From Calothrix sp. NIES-2100 (lineage in GTDB: Bacteria > Cyanobacteriota > Cyanobacteriia > Cyanobacteriales > Nostocaceae): DNA of 64,000 nucleotides. Below are positions 8,718-17,731 of the stretch, one piece after another. Numbering within the stretch: the first letter of the stretch is position 1; each line of letters starts with the position of its first letter. The notes beneath the pieces were generated by a model that was not told the DNA's origin, ran no database searches, and saw only the letters and a program-made list of their open reading frames with translations. The position numbers and the translations under genes are program-made. The stretch covers positions 9,010,645 through 9,074,644 of the forward strand of contig NZ_AP018178.1 of NCBI RefSeq assembly GCF_002368195.1, in the 5' to 3' direction.

Positions 8718-10628
8718 TCAATTGGCTATCGACAGCTGAAGATAGTAATTAAATCGCTCTCGGAGTTGTTCAATTGTGAGGTTTTGAGTCCAGTATTCGA
8801 CTAAAGCATGACCAAAAGCCCAAGCATCGCTGGCAGTAGTATTTTCCACCAGCAACGGCCAAAGGGCTAGCAAATCAAAGTTGGTTGAGTTACCAGTATT
8901 CAACAGCGAAAACAGGTCATAAGCCATTTGTAGCTTACCAATGACAATCGGCAACTGTTCCACGGGAATTTTTTCTGCTAGCAGATATGCCAAAGTAGGC
9001 GATCCGGTTGATAGGGTGGAAATAAACTGAAGGACAGGACTTTTTAGCAGTGATGTCAGTCCTTGAGTTGTCGCCATCTGGAAGCTGTAGTTATCAATAA
9101 TTTTAGCAGCTTCAACGGTACGGGCTTCTAAGTTACGTAAAAAGCGAGCGAGACGGAGTTGTTTTGCAGGTGCGATCGCCTCTACTAATCCTAAAGATAA
9201 TGCTTCGATTCCCCAAGCAGCGCGGTTAGTTTTGCTATCAGCAGTCACCACAGGCAAAACTAATTTAGAAAAATCCCCTAGCAATTGCGCCCGATATTGG
9301 GTAGCTTCCCGAATCGAGATTTCCTTGGCGCGATCGCCTGTACCCCAATCATAAGGAGGTTCCCACTCACGGATGGGACGCAGCCGATCCACTTTGGTAA
9401 CAATAGTAATTACAGGTAAATCTTTAACTTCCGCCTGCATATCCTTGAGAAAGTCCACATCCATTTGCAGGGCTGCATCTAGGGCAGGTGTGACTAATAA
9501 TAGTAAATCTGCTTTTGTGGCATAATCTAAAACTAGCTCGCGAAAATCTGCATGGTTGACTTGCTCATACCCTGGAGTATCCCATAGTGTCAGAGTTTCT
9601 TTACTGGCAGTCTGCCATTGGTAATTTTGAATTTCATCGGTACTAGGTAACACATCAACTGCGGCTAGTTCTGAATTAAATAATGTGTTAATTAAACTAC
9701 TTTTTCCCGAACCTGTACGCCCTACAAGCAGAATATTTACTGGTTTTTCAGCAACAGTTTCAGCGGGTTCTGCTTGGGCGAGGATTTCCCGTAGAGTTTG
9801 AGTTTTAGCTTTGGGTAAGGTGGGAGTTGGGGAAGAAAATTCTGCCTTTGGTAAAGTATTACCACTATAAAGAGCGATCGCTTGCCGACACAAATTTCTT
9901 AAAGCCGCTTCTTGCAACATTTGGCTTAAATTAACCAACAATTGCTGATTTGCTTGGCTGGTGTAGCGCTGACTGGCTTTTTTTGCAAAAGCCGCCGCCG
10001 GGTTTAATAACCATTGTGCCCAGTTCCAAGCTTTAAATAGTTTGCGGGCGGATGGTTCTAACTTCCGATAGACTTCGTATGCTTGGTAAGCTTGTCCAAC
10101 TGTTACCTGATTTAAGGCTGGTGATAGCTTTTGCATCCATAGATCCAAATCATCAACCGTTCCCCGGATTAACCCGTAAGCCTGTGTAACGTAAATATTT
10201 AATAGGGGATATTTAACCTCAGGATGGTAGATATGAGCGATCGCCACTACTAAATTTTGGCATCGCGAAAAGAAAGTTGCCCAATCTTCCCAAATTGGGC
10301 GATCGCTTTGTGCGGCTTGTAAAACTTCATTTAAGACTGCTTGGGCTTGACTGGTAGCGTCATTTCCTGCTGGTAATTGGTTAGTATCCGCCGTTGCTGT
10401 TAATTCTTCACTGACTTCTGCTAATACTCGCGTTATTTGTTCTACCTCGGTACGAGTCCATTTGACTAGCAACCAACGCCAGCCGACAAATACTAGCGTA
10501 AACACAGCCCAAATCCAATTAATCCCCCATGCATGGATCTGGGAACCTGCGGCTACCAGTAAGAAAGTGACGATCAATGCGATCGGCGCTGCTAATACAA
10601 CCCATTGCCAAAGTTTTAAACGCACCAT
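8718..10628 (-). CDS. Membrane-anchored P-loop GTPase (Era/HSR1-MMR1 type)
   Basis: A 636-residue protein with two N-terminal membrane helices (about 8-27 and 34-52), a helical region to about 290, and a GTPase domain at about 298-460. GTPase motifs seen: G1 GRTGSGKSS with Lys309, G3 WDTPGYE, and G4 TKVD. The remaining C-terminal 170 residues are helical and without recognisable motifs. The domain belongs to the TRAFAC class near Era/YfjP-like GTPases; the cargo or partner is unknown. A second GTPase of related type (with DUF697) lies 5 kb to the right on the same strand. The start ATG lies at the beginning of a hydrophobic N-terminus, which supports it. Confidence 0.85.
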   Translation of the reverse strand: MVRLKLWQWVVLAAPIALIVTFLLVAAGSQIHAWGINWIWAVFTLVFVGWRWLLVKWTRTEVEQITRVLAEVSEELTATADTNQLPAGNDATSQAQAVLNEVLQAAQSDRPIWEDWATFFSRCQNLVVAIAHIYHPEVKYPLLNIYVTQAYGLIRGTVDDLDLWMQKLSPALNQVTVGQAYQAYEVYRKLEPSARKLFKAWNWAQWLLNPAAAFAKKASQRYTSQANQQLLVNLSQMLQEAALRNLCRQAIALYSGNTLPKAEFSSPTPTLPKAKTQTLREILAQAEPAETVAEKPVNILLVGRTGSGKSSLINTLFNSELAAVDVLPSTDEIQNYQWQTASKETLTLWDTPGYEQVNHADFRELVLDYATKADLLLLVTPALDAALQMDVDFLKDMQAEVKDLPVITIVTKVDRLRPIREWEPPYDWGTGDRAKEISIREATQYRAQLLGDFSKLVLPVVTADSKTNRAAWGIEALSLGLVEAIAPAKQLRLARFLRNLEARTVEAAKIIDNYSFQMATTQGLTSLLKSPVLQFISTLSTGSPTLAYLLAEKIPVEQLPIVIGKLQMAYDLFSLLNTGNSTNFDLLALWPLLVENTTASDAWAFGHALVEYWTQNLTIEQLRERFNYYLQLSIAN

Positions 10629-10876
10629 TACCTGATACCTACCTCGATAACAAATTACGAATAATCAGTTTGTTTAATCAAATTACGCTTGTATAAAGTC
10701 TATCGTTTCTATATTTGGGCAGAATTCTATTATTCTGGCACAGGGCTTTAGCCCTTCATTTAAAAACTAAAAACGCAGCAACTCACACCTATTCAGCATA
10801 GTGGTTATGAATTGCCTGATAATTAACTTTGAGAGAGGCGATCTAAAGATAATCAGGAAATCTACAGTGAGTGAAT

Positions 10877-11857
10877 ATGCAAATTAGCCAGGAATTATCA
10901 CTCCCAACTATGGGCTGTGGAACTTGGGCATGGGGAAACCAACTGCTCTGGGGATACGATCAAAGTATGGATGAGCAGTTGCAAGCCGTTTTTAACCTTT
11001 GTGTCAGCAACGGTGTGACTTTATTTGATACAGGAGATTCTTACGGAACTGGCAGACTCAAGGGACGCAGTGAGATACTTCTCGGCAAATTTTCTCGAGA
11101 ATATCACGGTATCAACGCAGAAAATATTTGCATTGCTACCAAGCTGGCGGCTTATCCTTGGAGATGGACACGTCAGTCAATGCTACAAGCTTGCAAAGCT
11201 TCTGCCCAACGTCTGGGAAGAAATGTAGACTTGGTACAGATGCATTGGTCTACAGCCAACTATGCACCTTGGCAAGAGGAGAGGCTTTTGGATGGTCTGG
11301 CTGACCTTTATGAGCAAGGATTAGTTAAGGGTGTGGGATTATCTAATTATGGCCCTAAACGTCTGCAACGGGTGCATAAAAAGTTTAGCGAACGAGGAGT
11401 GGCGATCGCAACTCTGCAAGTTCAATACTCCCTACTCTCCACATATCCGGTGACGCAACTACAACTCAAGCAAGTTTGCGACGACATGGGTATAAAATTG
11501 ATTGCCTATAGCCCTTTAGGATTAGGGTTATTAACAGGAAAATATTCCAAGACTGGCCCTGTTCCCAAAGGTATCCGTGGTTTATTGTTTAAGCAATTAT
11601 TACCAGGTATCGATCCACTTTTAGCCTGTTTACGAGAAATCGCACAGTCCAGAAACAAAACTATGTCACAAGTAGCAATTAACTGGTGCATTTGTAAAGG
11701 AACTATTCCCATTCCTGGTGCGAAAACTGTGAAACAGGCGCAGGAGAATATTGGTGCTTTAGGTTGGCTGTTAGACTCTGGGGAGATAGCTGCACTCGAT
11801 CAAGCTGCTGCGAGTATAGATAAAAAAATGGTACAAAATATCTTTCAGACTCAGTAA
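10877..11857 (+). CDS. Aldo/keto reductase family oxidoreductase
   Basis: An NADPH-dependent oxidoreductase of about 326 residues with a TIM-barrel fold. Characteristic segments are the LFDTGDSYGTGRLKGRSE motif (catalytic Asp and Tyr), KLAAYPWRW with the catalytic Lys, QMHWS with the catalytic His, KGVGLSNYGPKRL, and the NADP-binding IPIPGAKTVKQAQEN near the C-terminus. The substrate is not predictable; members act on many aldehydes. The frame also has a GTG at 10871 directly after a stop, so 10871 is an alternative start. Transcribed alone, divergently from the GTPase gene. Confidence 0.9.
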   Translation: MQISQELSLPTMGCGTWAWGNQLLWGYDQSMDEQLQAVFNLCVSNGVTLFDTGDSYGTGRLKGRSEILLGKFSREYHGINAENICIATKLAAYPWRWTRQSMLQACKASAQRLGRNVDLVQMHWSTANYAPWQEERLLDGLADLYEQGLVKGVGLSNYGPKRLQRVHKKFSERGVAIATLQVQYSLLSTYPVTQLQLKQVCDDMGIKLIAYSPLGLGLLTGKYSKTGPVPKGIRGLLFKQLLPGIDPLLACLREIAQSRNKTMSQVAINWCICKGTIPIPGAKTVKQAQENIGALGWLLDSGEIAALDQAAASIDKKMVQNIFQTQ

Positions 11858-12302
11858 AATCACGAAAAATCGGGTTTTAGCCTAGCGTGAGTAACGCTTA
11901 ATTTCAATATCATTTGCTTACTAGGCAATTGCCTTTTTAGTAGGCTACTATATTATGAGCAAAGTATAAAAAATTGCTACAAACTCTTCCAGTCTTAAAT
12001 GCTTTCTGGAGGAAAATATTTTTCTAGTATAGAAATATACTATTATTTTCTGCTGACTCTTTGTTAAAGCAGTCACATTCGATTTCTGCAAAATACTCAC
12101 TCAGTACAACTCAAAAAAGCATTTTTATTGTTTCTAGTTAGCTCCTTAAGCAAATAATTTCTTCCAATCAAATAGGATGGCTATAGATAAACATTGTTAT
12201 GCAAAATGCTCATGTAATTAAATAGTTGAACTTCATGATTATCGAAATAAGTATTATTTAAATAATCAACGTAATGAGATTGTTTTATTATGAGGTATCT
12301 TC
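11858..12302 (+). promoter_or_regulatory. AT-rich upstream region of the RelE-helicase operon
   Basis: This 445-base spacer is markedly AT-rich and has no open frame that looks real. A good ribosome binding site (GAGG at 12292-12295) sits seven bases before the ATG at 12303. No antitoxin-like small gene can be found here, which matters because the next protein begins with a RelE-like domain. Confidence 0.5.
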
Positions 12303-14636
12303 ATGCCTGTTTATACCGTTAGAATTGTCCGCGCTGCTGTCCGAGAAATCCAGAAATTACCACATGAATATTTCAAGCTGGTAGCAGAAATAATTAAAAA
12401 TATTAGTGACGGTAACCTGGGAGACTATCGGAAATTAGAAGGTTACAAAGATTTATGGAGAACTAAGAAACATGATGTTAGAGTGATTTGGACAAAAAAT
12501 CAAAACCAATTTTTAATATTAATAGCAGGACAACGTAAAGATATTTATAAAAGAATTATTGAGGATATAAATAGAAACCCAGAAATAGATATAGCTGATG
12601 TAATTGATATTGGAGAAAAAACAGTAGAAGATGTTCCTACATATATATGGAATCCTACTCAAACTAATTCTTGGAATCAATTTGTTTATGGTGGTTATTT
12701 ATATTCACCTGTTTTGACTCAAGAACAAAAAGCAATTTTTCAGGAAGTAATAAATTCCTCACTACACTCTGGATCAAACCATAGTAATATTAATAGCCTT
12801 TTAGTACAAAGTGCGCCGGGTACTGGTAAGACTGTATGTGCTGCTTTAATGGCTAGTGAATTATATGCAAACAATTATTGGAATATTGCCTTAATTCTTC
12901 CTGAAACTTTATGTGCTGAAATCAAAGAGTTTACTGAGATTAAAGAAATTTTACAGATTAGGGAAGCTAATTTCTTTGTAGGAACTTTTGCAGAATGGTT
13001 ACATCAAGCTGCACCAGATATATATGAAACAGTAGCAACTGTATCACAAGAGTTACAGGCTCTACAATCACAAGCACGAAAAATTCATGTGATTGATAAC
13101 AATGAATATTTGAATATAAATGATTTAATTTTATTTAGAGGATTTATAGCCAATAAACACAAGCATGAACAATCTGATTACCCCATTTATCGAGAAAATA
13201 AGCATTGGATTGGAGAACTAAAAAAAATTAAATTATCTGAATTACAGCAGAGATTAGGAAATAAAAAAATCTGGATAGACGGAGTAAATGCAATTACAGA
13301 AAATGCTCGTCCTTTACAGCAGAGTAATACAACACTGTTCATATTTGATGAAGCTCAAGATTATCTCATAGATGAAATCAATGCTATCGTTAAAATGCTG
13401 GAGAGATGGCAGCAGGATAGTAATCACGCTTCTATACTTTTTCTATTGGGTGATATGAATCAAAGAATTACACCCATAGATTTTAATTGGGGACATTTAA
13501 AACTGAATAAAAGACACAACCTTAAATATAATTATCGCAATACAAAATATATTCTAGAATTCGCCAATAGCTTTCATCTATTTGCACAGCAAGCAAATTC
13601 AGGAGGTAAAAAACTACCTGAAGTTAGTAAACCGGAAGAAGCTTTTGAACAAGGCGAACCTGTGAGGATTCTAGAATGCACATCACAAGAAGAAGCGCTG
13701 AAAATTCTTAATGACCTAAGTGATAAAGTAAGATATACCTGCGCTTTAGAACAGCGTTCTATATTGAGACTTCTTTCTAACCAAGTCAAACTAATTTATC
13801 AAGATATTCCCGAACAATATAGTAATCTTCCGGGATTAGATTATATAAAATTTCATCAAGCTAAAGGTAGAGAGTTTGATGCTTGTGTTGCTTTCTCTGT
13901 ATTTAAAGGACAGGGACAACCATCATTTGAAGAAGCAAATAATTGGTACACAATTTTTACCAGACCGCGTTACCGATTACTTGTGATTGCAACTACTGAT
14001 GAAATCAATAGATTTGAAAGATCACATTTTCAAAAATGTCAGTTTTTTAATACTTCAAATATAGATACTCTTGATTGGATTACAGAGTGGGCAAATGGAG
14101 AACACTTATTTAAAGATATCACAGGATTATGTAACATAATTTACGAAGGTTTAAGTAATCAGCCTGTGCAAATTTATTGGGATACTTATGCTGCATTTAG
14201 GCTAGCAAGAATTGATAATAATAAAGTTACACAAATTGAGGAGCAAGCAATTAAAATCCTTGCAAATCATTCTAAAGAAATTTTATATGAAGAATTACGG
14301 CAAATTCAGCAAATTGATAGTCCTAGCGATCGCATTCCCCTACAATGCTTACTCTTAATGGCTTTAGATAGTTCTTGGGAAGCAGTTCAAGTAGCATCTG
14401 AATTGCAAAACATCAATCCTCAAGAACAAGAATATGAAAACTTAATATTAAGAATTGCAGATAGGCTTCAGAGAAAAGGACTTTTATATGAAGCTGCTAG
14501 AGTACGCATGAAAATTGGAATGCATCTTCCCGAAGATTTTCCCTTTAGAGAAGAAATATCCAATCATGAAGGTTATTTAGTAACTCTACTCTGCAATGCG
14601 GCTATAGATAAAATTGGTAACACAGGTGAATTATGA
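12303..14636 (+). CDS. RelE-like domain fused to superfamily 1 helicase
   Basis: A 777-residue fusion. Residues 1-90 resemble a RelE/ParE toxin fold: YTVRIVRAAVREIQKLP, the KLEGYKDLWRTKKHDVRVIW strand-rich core and the terminal AGQRKDIYKR. Residues about 140-600 form a UvrD/DUF2075-like superfamily 1 motor: Walker A APGTGKT with Lys176, Walker B DEAQ (349-352), motif III GDMNQR (383-388), motif V KGREFD (521-526) and motif VI TRPR (553-556). All motor motifs look intact. Residues about 600-777 are helical, perhaps TPR-like. It would be a nucleic-acid-dependent ATPase carrying a ribonuclease or toxin-like module (inference). Codons are far more AT-rich than in neighbours such as the GTPases, which suggests transfer. 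Its stop overlaps the next gene's ATG. Confidence 0.85.
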   Translation: MPVYTVRIVRAAVREIQKLPHEYFKLVAEIIKNISDGNLGDYRKLEGYKDLWRTKKHDVRVIWTKNQNQFLILIAGQRKDIYKRIIEDINRNPEIDIADVIDIGEKTVEDVPTYIWNPTQTNSWNQFVYGGYLYSPVLTQEQKAIFQEVINSSLHSGSNHSNINSLLVQSAPGTGKTVCAALMASELYANNYWNIALILPETLCAEIKEFTEIKEILQIREANFFVGTFAEWLHQAAPDIYETVATVSQELQALQSQARKIHVIDNNEYLNINDLILFRGFIANKHKHEQSDYPIYRENKHWIGELKKIKLSELQQRLGNKKIWIDGVNAITENARPLQQSNTTLFIFDEAQDYLIDEINAIVKMLERWQQDSNHASILFLLGDMNQRITPIDFNWGHLKLNKRHNLKYNYRNTKYILEFANSFHLFAQQANSGGKKLPEVSKPEEAFEQGEPVRILECTSQEEALKILNDLSDKVRYTCALEQRSILRLLSNQVKLIYQDIPEQYSNLPGLDYIKFHQAKGREFDACVAFSVFKGQGQPSFEEANNWYTIFTRPRYRLLVIATTDEINRFERSHFQKCQFFNTSNIDTLDWITEWANGEHLFKDITGLCNIIYEGLSNQPVQIYWDTYAAFRLARIDNNKVTQIEEQAIKILANHSKEILYEELRQIQQIDSPSDRIPLQCLLLMALDSSWEAVQVASELQNINPQEQEYENLILRIADRLQRKGLLYEAARVRMKIGMHLPEDFPFREEISNHEGYLVTLLCNAAIDKIGNTGEL

Positions 14637-15478
14637 ATGAAGAATACCCCACAGATTTGCAAGTTTCCCAAGACCTGAAAGCCTTATCTATAGTTATTAA
14701 TAATTCTATAGCTAAAGCCGAAAATATTCTGAATAAAGCTAAGGAAATAGATAAAATTCGCGAACTCATTCAAGAAATTCACCTGAGTCGCAAAGAACTA
14801 TTAAACGCGAATAATGATTTAAAGCAAGTTGAAGAATATGCATCAAATCATTTGGTCGAAGCTAGAAACTTACAAGCTCAGTTAAAAATTTTACAAGAAA
14901 TACCAAATCAACTACAGCAACTGGGTATTAGCGAAGATGTTTTGCGAGATTTAGAACTAGTAATTCACAAAATTAATAATGCTACACAAGAAAGTCAATC
15001 TTCAGCCGAAGAATCTCACAATATATTGTTGCAAGTCCAAGTTCATCTCCAAACATCTCAGAAGATACTTCAAGAAGTAAATACAATCAAAGCACAAATT
15101 GAAACATTAAATGCAGAAATAGATATTAAATTTATTGAAGTCAAAAAAGTCATAGATATATATTCTCAAAAAAATCAATATACCCAGAATTTGATTCAGG
15201 AATTAAACCGAGTTGTAGAAACAATTGGTGGTGAGGAGGAAATTAAAAATTTTATTCAAGATGTGCGAAATACTCGCTTAGAAATCAACCATTCAGAACA
15301 GCAATTAATATCTGCACAACAACAAATGATTACAGTGCAGGGTTTGGAAAATTATTTAAATAAATTTCACGACATCCGCAATCGCAAACAACTGTGGCGA
15401 TGGCTGTGGAATGAGTTAGGATTTGTGGGAGTTATAGTCTATTTACTCAGTTTGATAACTCCAAAACGAAAAAAATGA
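14633..15478 (+). CDS. Coiled-coil protein with C-terminal membrane anchor
   Basis: A 281-residue protein translationally coupled to the RelE-helicase gene by an ATGA overlap. From about 15 to 245 it is almost entirely heptad-rich coiled coil (many Leu, Ile, Glu, Gln, Lys; no Cys and few aromatics). The end holds a basic/aromatic RKQLWRWLWNEL segment, a single hydrophobic helix (about 261-277, FVGVIVYLLSLI) and a PKRKK tail, so it is probably a tail-anchored inner-membrane protein with a long cytoplasmic rod. I do not recognise the family. The obligate overlap suggests that it scaffolds, senses for, or anchors the helicase fusion. AT-rich like its partner. Confidence 0.8.
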   Translation: MNEEYPTDLQVSQDLKALSIVINNSIAKAENILNKAKEIDKIRELIQEIHLSRKELLNANNDLKQVEEYASNHLVEARNLQAQLKILQEIPNQLQQLGISEDVLRDLELVIHKINNATQESQSSAEESHNILLQVQVHLQTSQKILQEVNTIKAQIETLNAEIDIKFIEVKKVIDIYSQKNQYTQNLIQELNRVVETIGGEEEIKNFIQDVRNTRLEINHSEQQLISAQQQMITVQGLENYLNKFHDIRNRKQLWRWLWNELGFVGVIVYLLSLITPKRKK

Positions 15479-15520
15479 GTTAAAACATGGTATTATAGAT
15501 GGAAAAACTGTTTAACTACC

Positions 15521-16876
15521 CTAACGTTGAATTCCCTTAAACCGTTCTTGCGCTGCTTTAAAAGCTTCTTGCATCACAGATTGAATCTTCTTCGGGTCAG
15601 GTTTCTTCCCACCCATCAAGTCACCAAAGTATACACAGGCTGTTTCACCAAGTGACCAAGTGTAAGCAGCAGCCCAGGATGCAGCAATCACGCTACCGAA
15701 ACCAGGGACAAATTTGATGAGTTCCCGTGCTACAGCTTGGGCGAGAAAACCGCCGGCGATCGCACTCACAACTCCACCTGCTTGAGATGGTGTCAATTTC
15801 TGCCCGTATAAGTTACCCAATACAGTTACCATAGATACTTGCAAGGCAGTCAGCACGGGCATGGTTGCAAAAGGCAATGGTACGGCGGCAAGTGTGGCTG
15901 CCATGATTGCAAAAGGTAAAATGTAACGCCGTCCCGTATCTCGGTAGAGATTACCTAGTTGTTTACCAGTTTCCTCCCGATCCAATAATTGATAAATGGC
16001 TTTGGCTTCGGCTTCGGGAAGTAGTTCGGCTAAGTTGTCTCGCAGTGCTTCTAAGCCGTAGAATACCGGGTTGTAACCGTCTTCTTCTAGGGTGAAGTCG
16101 ATGAGAACAGAGCGATCGCTCACTTTAGCAAAGTCTTCTTGAATTGCATCAAAAGCCCGATTAATTTCCTCATAATCTGGCGGATAATCAGGATGATCGA
16201 CTATATCAGACGGATAAACCTCGTGCAAACAGGTAACCGCTAATAGACAAGGAATGTCTGGATACTTCTGACGCAACTGCTGGGCAATTTGACGCAATGT
16301 GTCAGTGGCAAAATCGTTAATTTTCACAGTCAGAATCAAAACTCTGCCACTGCGGCTGGATTGTTCTAAATCTCCAACCAACTCCTTAATAATTGCCTCT
16401 GTATCCTGATTGACATCACCCAATCCCACCGTATCCGTAAAAATCAGCAAAGGCAGATCGTCAGAAGGATAGGCATAGCGCTGAGTATGTTGAGTGTGGG
16501 GGCGAAATCCTTGACCAACGATATCGGCAGAAACTCCTGTCAAACCGCGCACAATCGAACTTTTACCCGCTTGGGGTTTACCAATCAACAGGGCTTCGGT
16601 AGTTGGCAGTTCAGCGCGAACCGTCGCCAAAATTTCGGCAATCTGAGTTTCGCTGACACTAAACCATTTGGCAAAGCTCTGTGCTAACTGATCTACGGGT
16701 AGTAATTTCACCAGGCGTGGTGTTGTCTTGTGCCAAACATCAGCAATCCGGTTTTTCCAAGAATCAGCAGCAGGTAACACCGGGGGTAGATTTTCCGTCT
16801 CCAGGCGATCGCTTTTAGTTTCACTTAACTGCTGAGAATCTGCTGGTAATGAATCAGCATCACGTTGCTCAGTCAT
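15521..16876 (-). CDS. P-loop GTPase with C-terminal DUF697 membrane-associated domain
   Basis: About 451 residues if started at ATG 16876 (MTEQRDADSLP); a TTG three codons upstream also keeps the frame. The GTPase domain at about 90-290 has G1 IGKPQAGKSS, G3 TDTVGLGD, and a TCLH segment at the G4 position that departs from the usual N/TKxD. The C-terminal region (about 310-430) with FAIMAATLAAVPLPFATMPVLTA, a GGV-SAIAGG segment and FVPGFGSVIAASWAAAYTWSLG matches the DUF697 family of amphipathic or membrane-inserting helices. Function is unknown; related proteins are linked to membrane or envelope processes. Convergent with the coiled-coil gene. Confidence 0.85.
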   Translation of the reverse strand: MTEQRDADSLPADSQQLSETKSDRLETENLPPVLPAADSWKNRIADVWHKTTPRLVKLLPVDQLAQSFAKWFSVSETQIAEILATVRAELPTTEALLIGKPQAGKSSIVRGLTGVSADIVGQGFRPHTQHTQRYAYPSDDLPLLIFTDTVGLGDVNQDTEAIIKELVGDLEQSSRSGRVLILTVKINDFATDTLRQIAQQLRQKYPDIPCLLAVTCLHEVYPSDIVDHPDYPPDYEEINRAFDAIQEDFAKVSDRSVLIDFTLEEDGYNPVFYGLEALRDNLAELLPEAEAKAIYQLLDREETGKQLGNLYRDTGRRYILPFAIMAATLAAVPLPFATMPVLTALQVSMVTVLGNLYGQKLTPSQAGGVVSAIAGGFLAQAVARELIKFVPGFGSVIAASWAAAYTWSLGETACVYFGDLMGGKKPDPKKIQSVMQEAFKAAQERFKGIQR

Positions 16877-17012
16877 TGGTATCAAAACGGCAGATAGATG
16901 CCAAACTAAACCTGTTTATTATTTTAGGATGCGCCGCAGTCAGTTGCTATTTGTCAATGGTCATATTTGACATAGAAGCATTGATATGTGGATGGGAGGT
17001 TTTGATTTTGGG

Positions 17013-17345
17013 TTAAAATTCTTCGTCTAACTCGCTAAGTACATCTGCTAAATCTCTTGCTCCATGAAATACCCGCAGGATCTCAATAGTTGTATCTTGA
17101 ATACGATAGAAAATTAGATAATCCTGAAAATCTTTGATGCGCCATTGTCTGATTTCACCCAATCTCGACACCACCAACTGCGTTACTTTTCCCATACCAG
17201 GGGTTTTTACCAACTGTTCAAAAGTGACTTCCGCAGCATTTAAAAATTTAACAGCTACATCAGCATTTCCATTGACCAATATATAATTTGCCAACTGTCG
17301 CAAATCTTGCGTTGCCAGATCTTTGACAATTAACCGATAGTTCAT
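17013..17345 (-). CDS. ParE/RelE-family toxin
   Basis: A 110-residue basic protein with the ParE pattern: MNYRLIVKDLATQDLRQLANYI, then the central EIRQWRIKDFQDYLIFYRI strand motif and the terminal ILRVFHGARDLADVL. In the family these proteins inhibit gyrase (ParE) or cut mRNA on the ribosome (RelE); which applies is not decidable here, though the H-G-A-R-D ending favours ParE. It follows the antitoxin gene by six bases on the same strand, the normal order for a type II module autoregulated by the antitoxin. Confidence 0.88.
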   Translation of the reverse strand: MNYRLIVKDLATQDLRQLANYILVNGNADVAVKFLNAAEVTFEQLVKTPGMGKVTQLVVSRLGEIRQWRIKDFQDYLIFYRIQDTTIEILRVFHGARDLADVLSELDEEF

Positions 17346-17351
17346 GAGTTA

Positions 17352-17612
17352 CTACGCATCGTTCGATTTGTCCATACTGTTCTCACCTAAAACCGTAGAA
17401 CGCAAATTTTGCCAATATTCCGGCGTTACTTCCTGTCCTTGAGAATCAATACCTTCGAGTAAAAGAGCTTCCAACTTTGCTTGTGCTTTCCGTTTTTGGT
17501 CTTGCTGCACTAAATCTAAAAAATATTCGGCAATGCTATTATAAGCACCTGTCATGACTTGTGCCTCAAGATAAACGCGCACTTCATCAGGTATATCAAT
17601 GTTGATATTCAT
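17352..17612 (-). CDS. ParD-like antitoxin
   Basis: An 86-residue acidic protein beginning MNINIDIPDEVRVYLEAQVM. The N-terminal strand and two helices (to about residue 45) fit the ribbon-helix-helix fold of ParD-type antitoxins, and the C-terminal acidic, flexible tail would wrap around the toxin. It lies immediately upstream of the ParE-like gene. Expected to repress its own operon together with the toxin. Confidence 0.85.
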   Translation of the reverse strand: MNINIDIPDEVRVYLEAQVMTGAYNSIAEYFLDLVQQDQKRKAQAKLEALLLEGIDSQGQEVTPEYWQNLRSTVLGENSMDKSNDA

Positions 17613-17643
17613 CAGGCTTCAAGCATAACTAATCGCTACTATT

Positions 17644-17659
17644 TTAACGTGAATTCGAC
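17644..17659. repeat. Single copy of the TTAACGTGAATTCGAC repeat end
   Basis: TTAACGTGAATTCGAC here matches the inverted ends of the element at 52798-52956 and the sequence at 52280. Only one end is seen, so this is probably a remnant. Confidence 0.5.
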
Positions 17660-17731
17660 AAACCTCACTCACCCAACGAATCTCTCCTACCTCTTGTTTT
17701 AAATTTTGTGTGCCGACGATCGCCTGTATCT

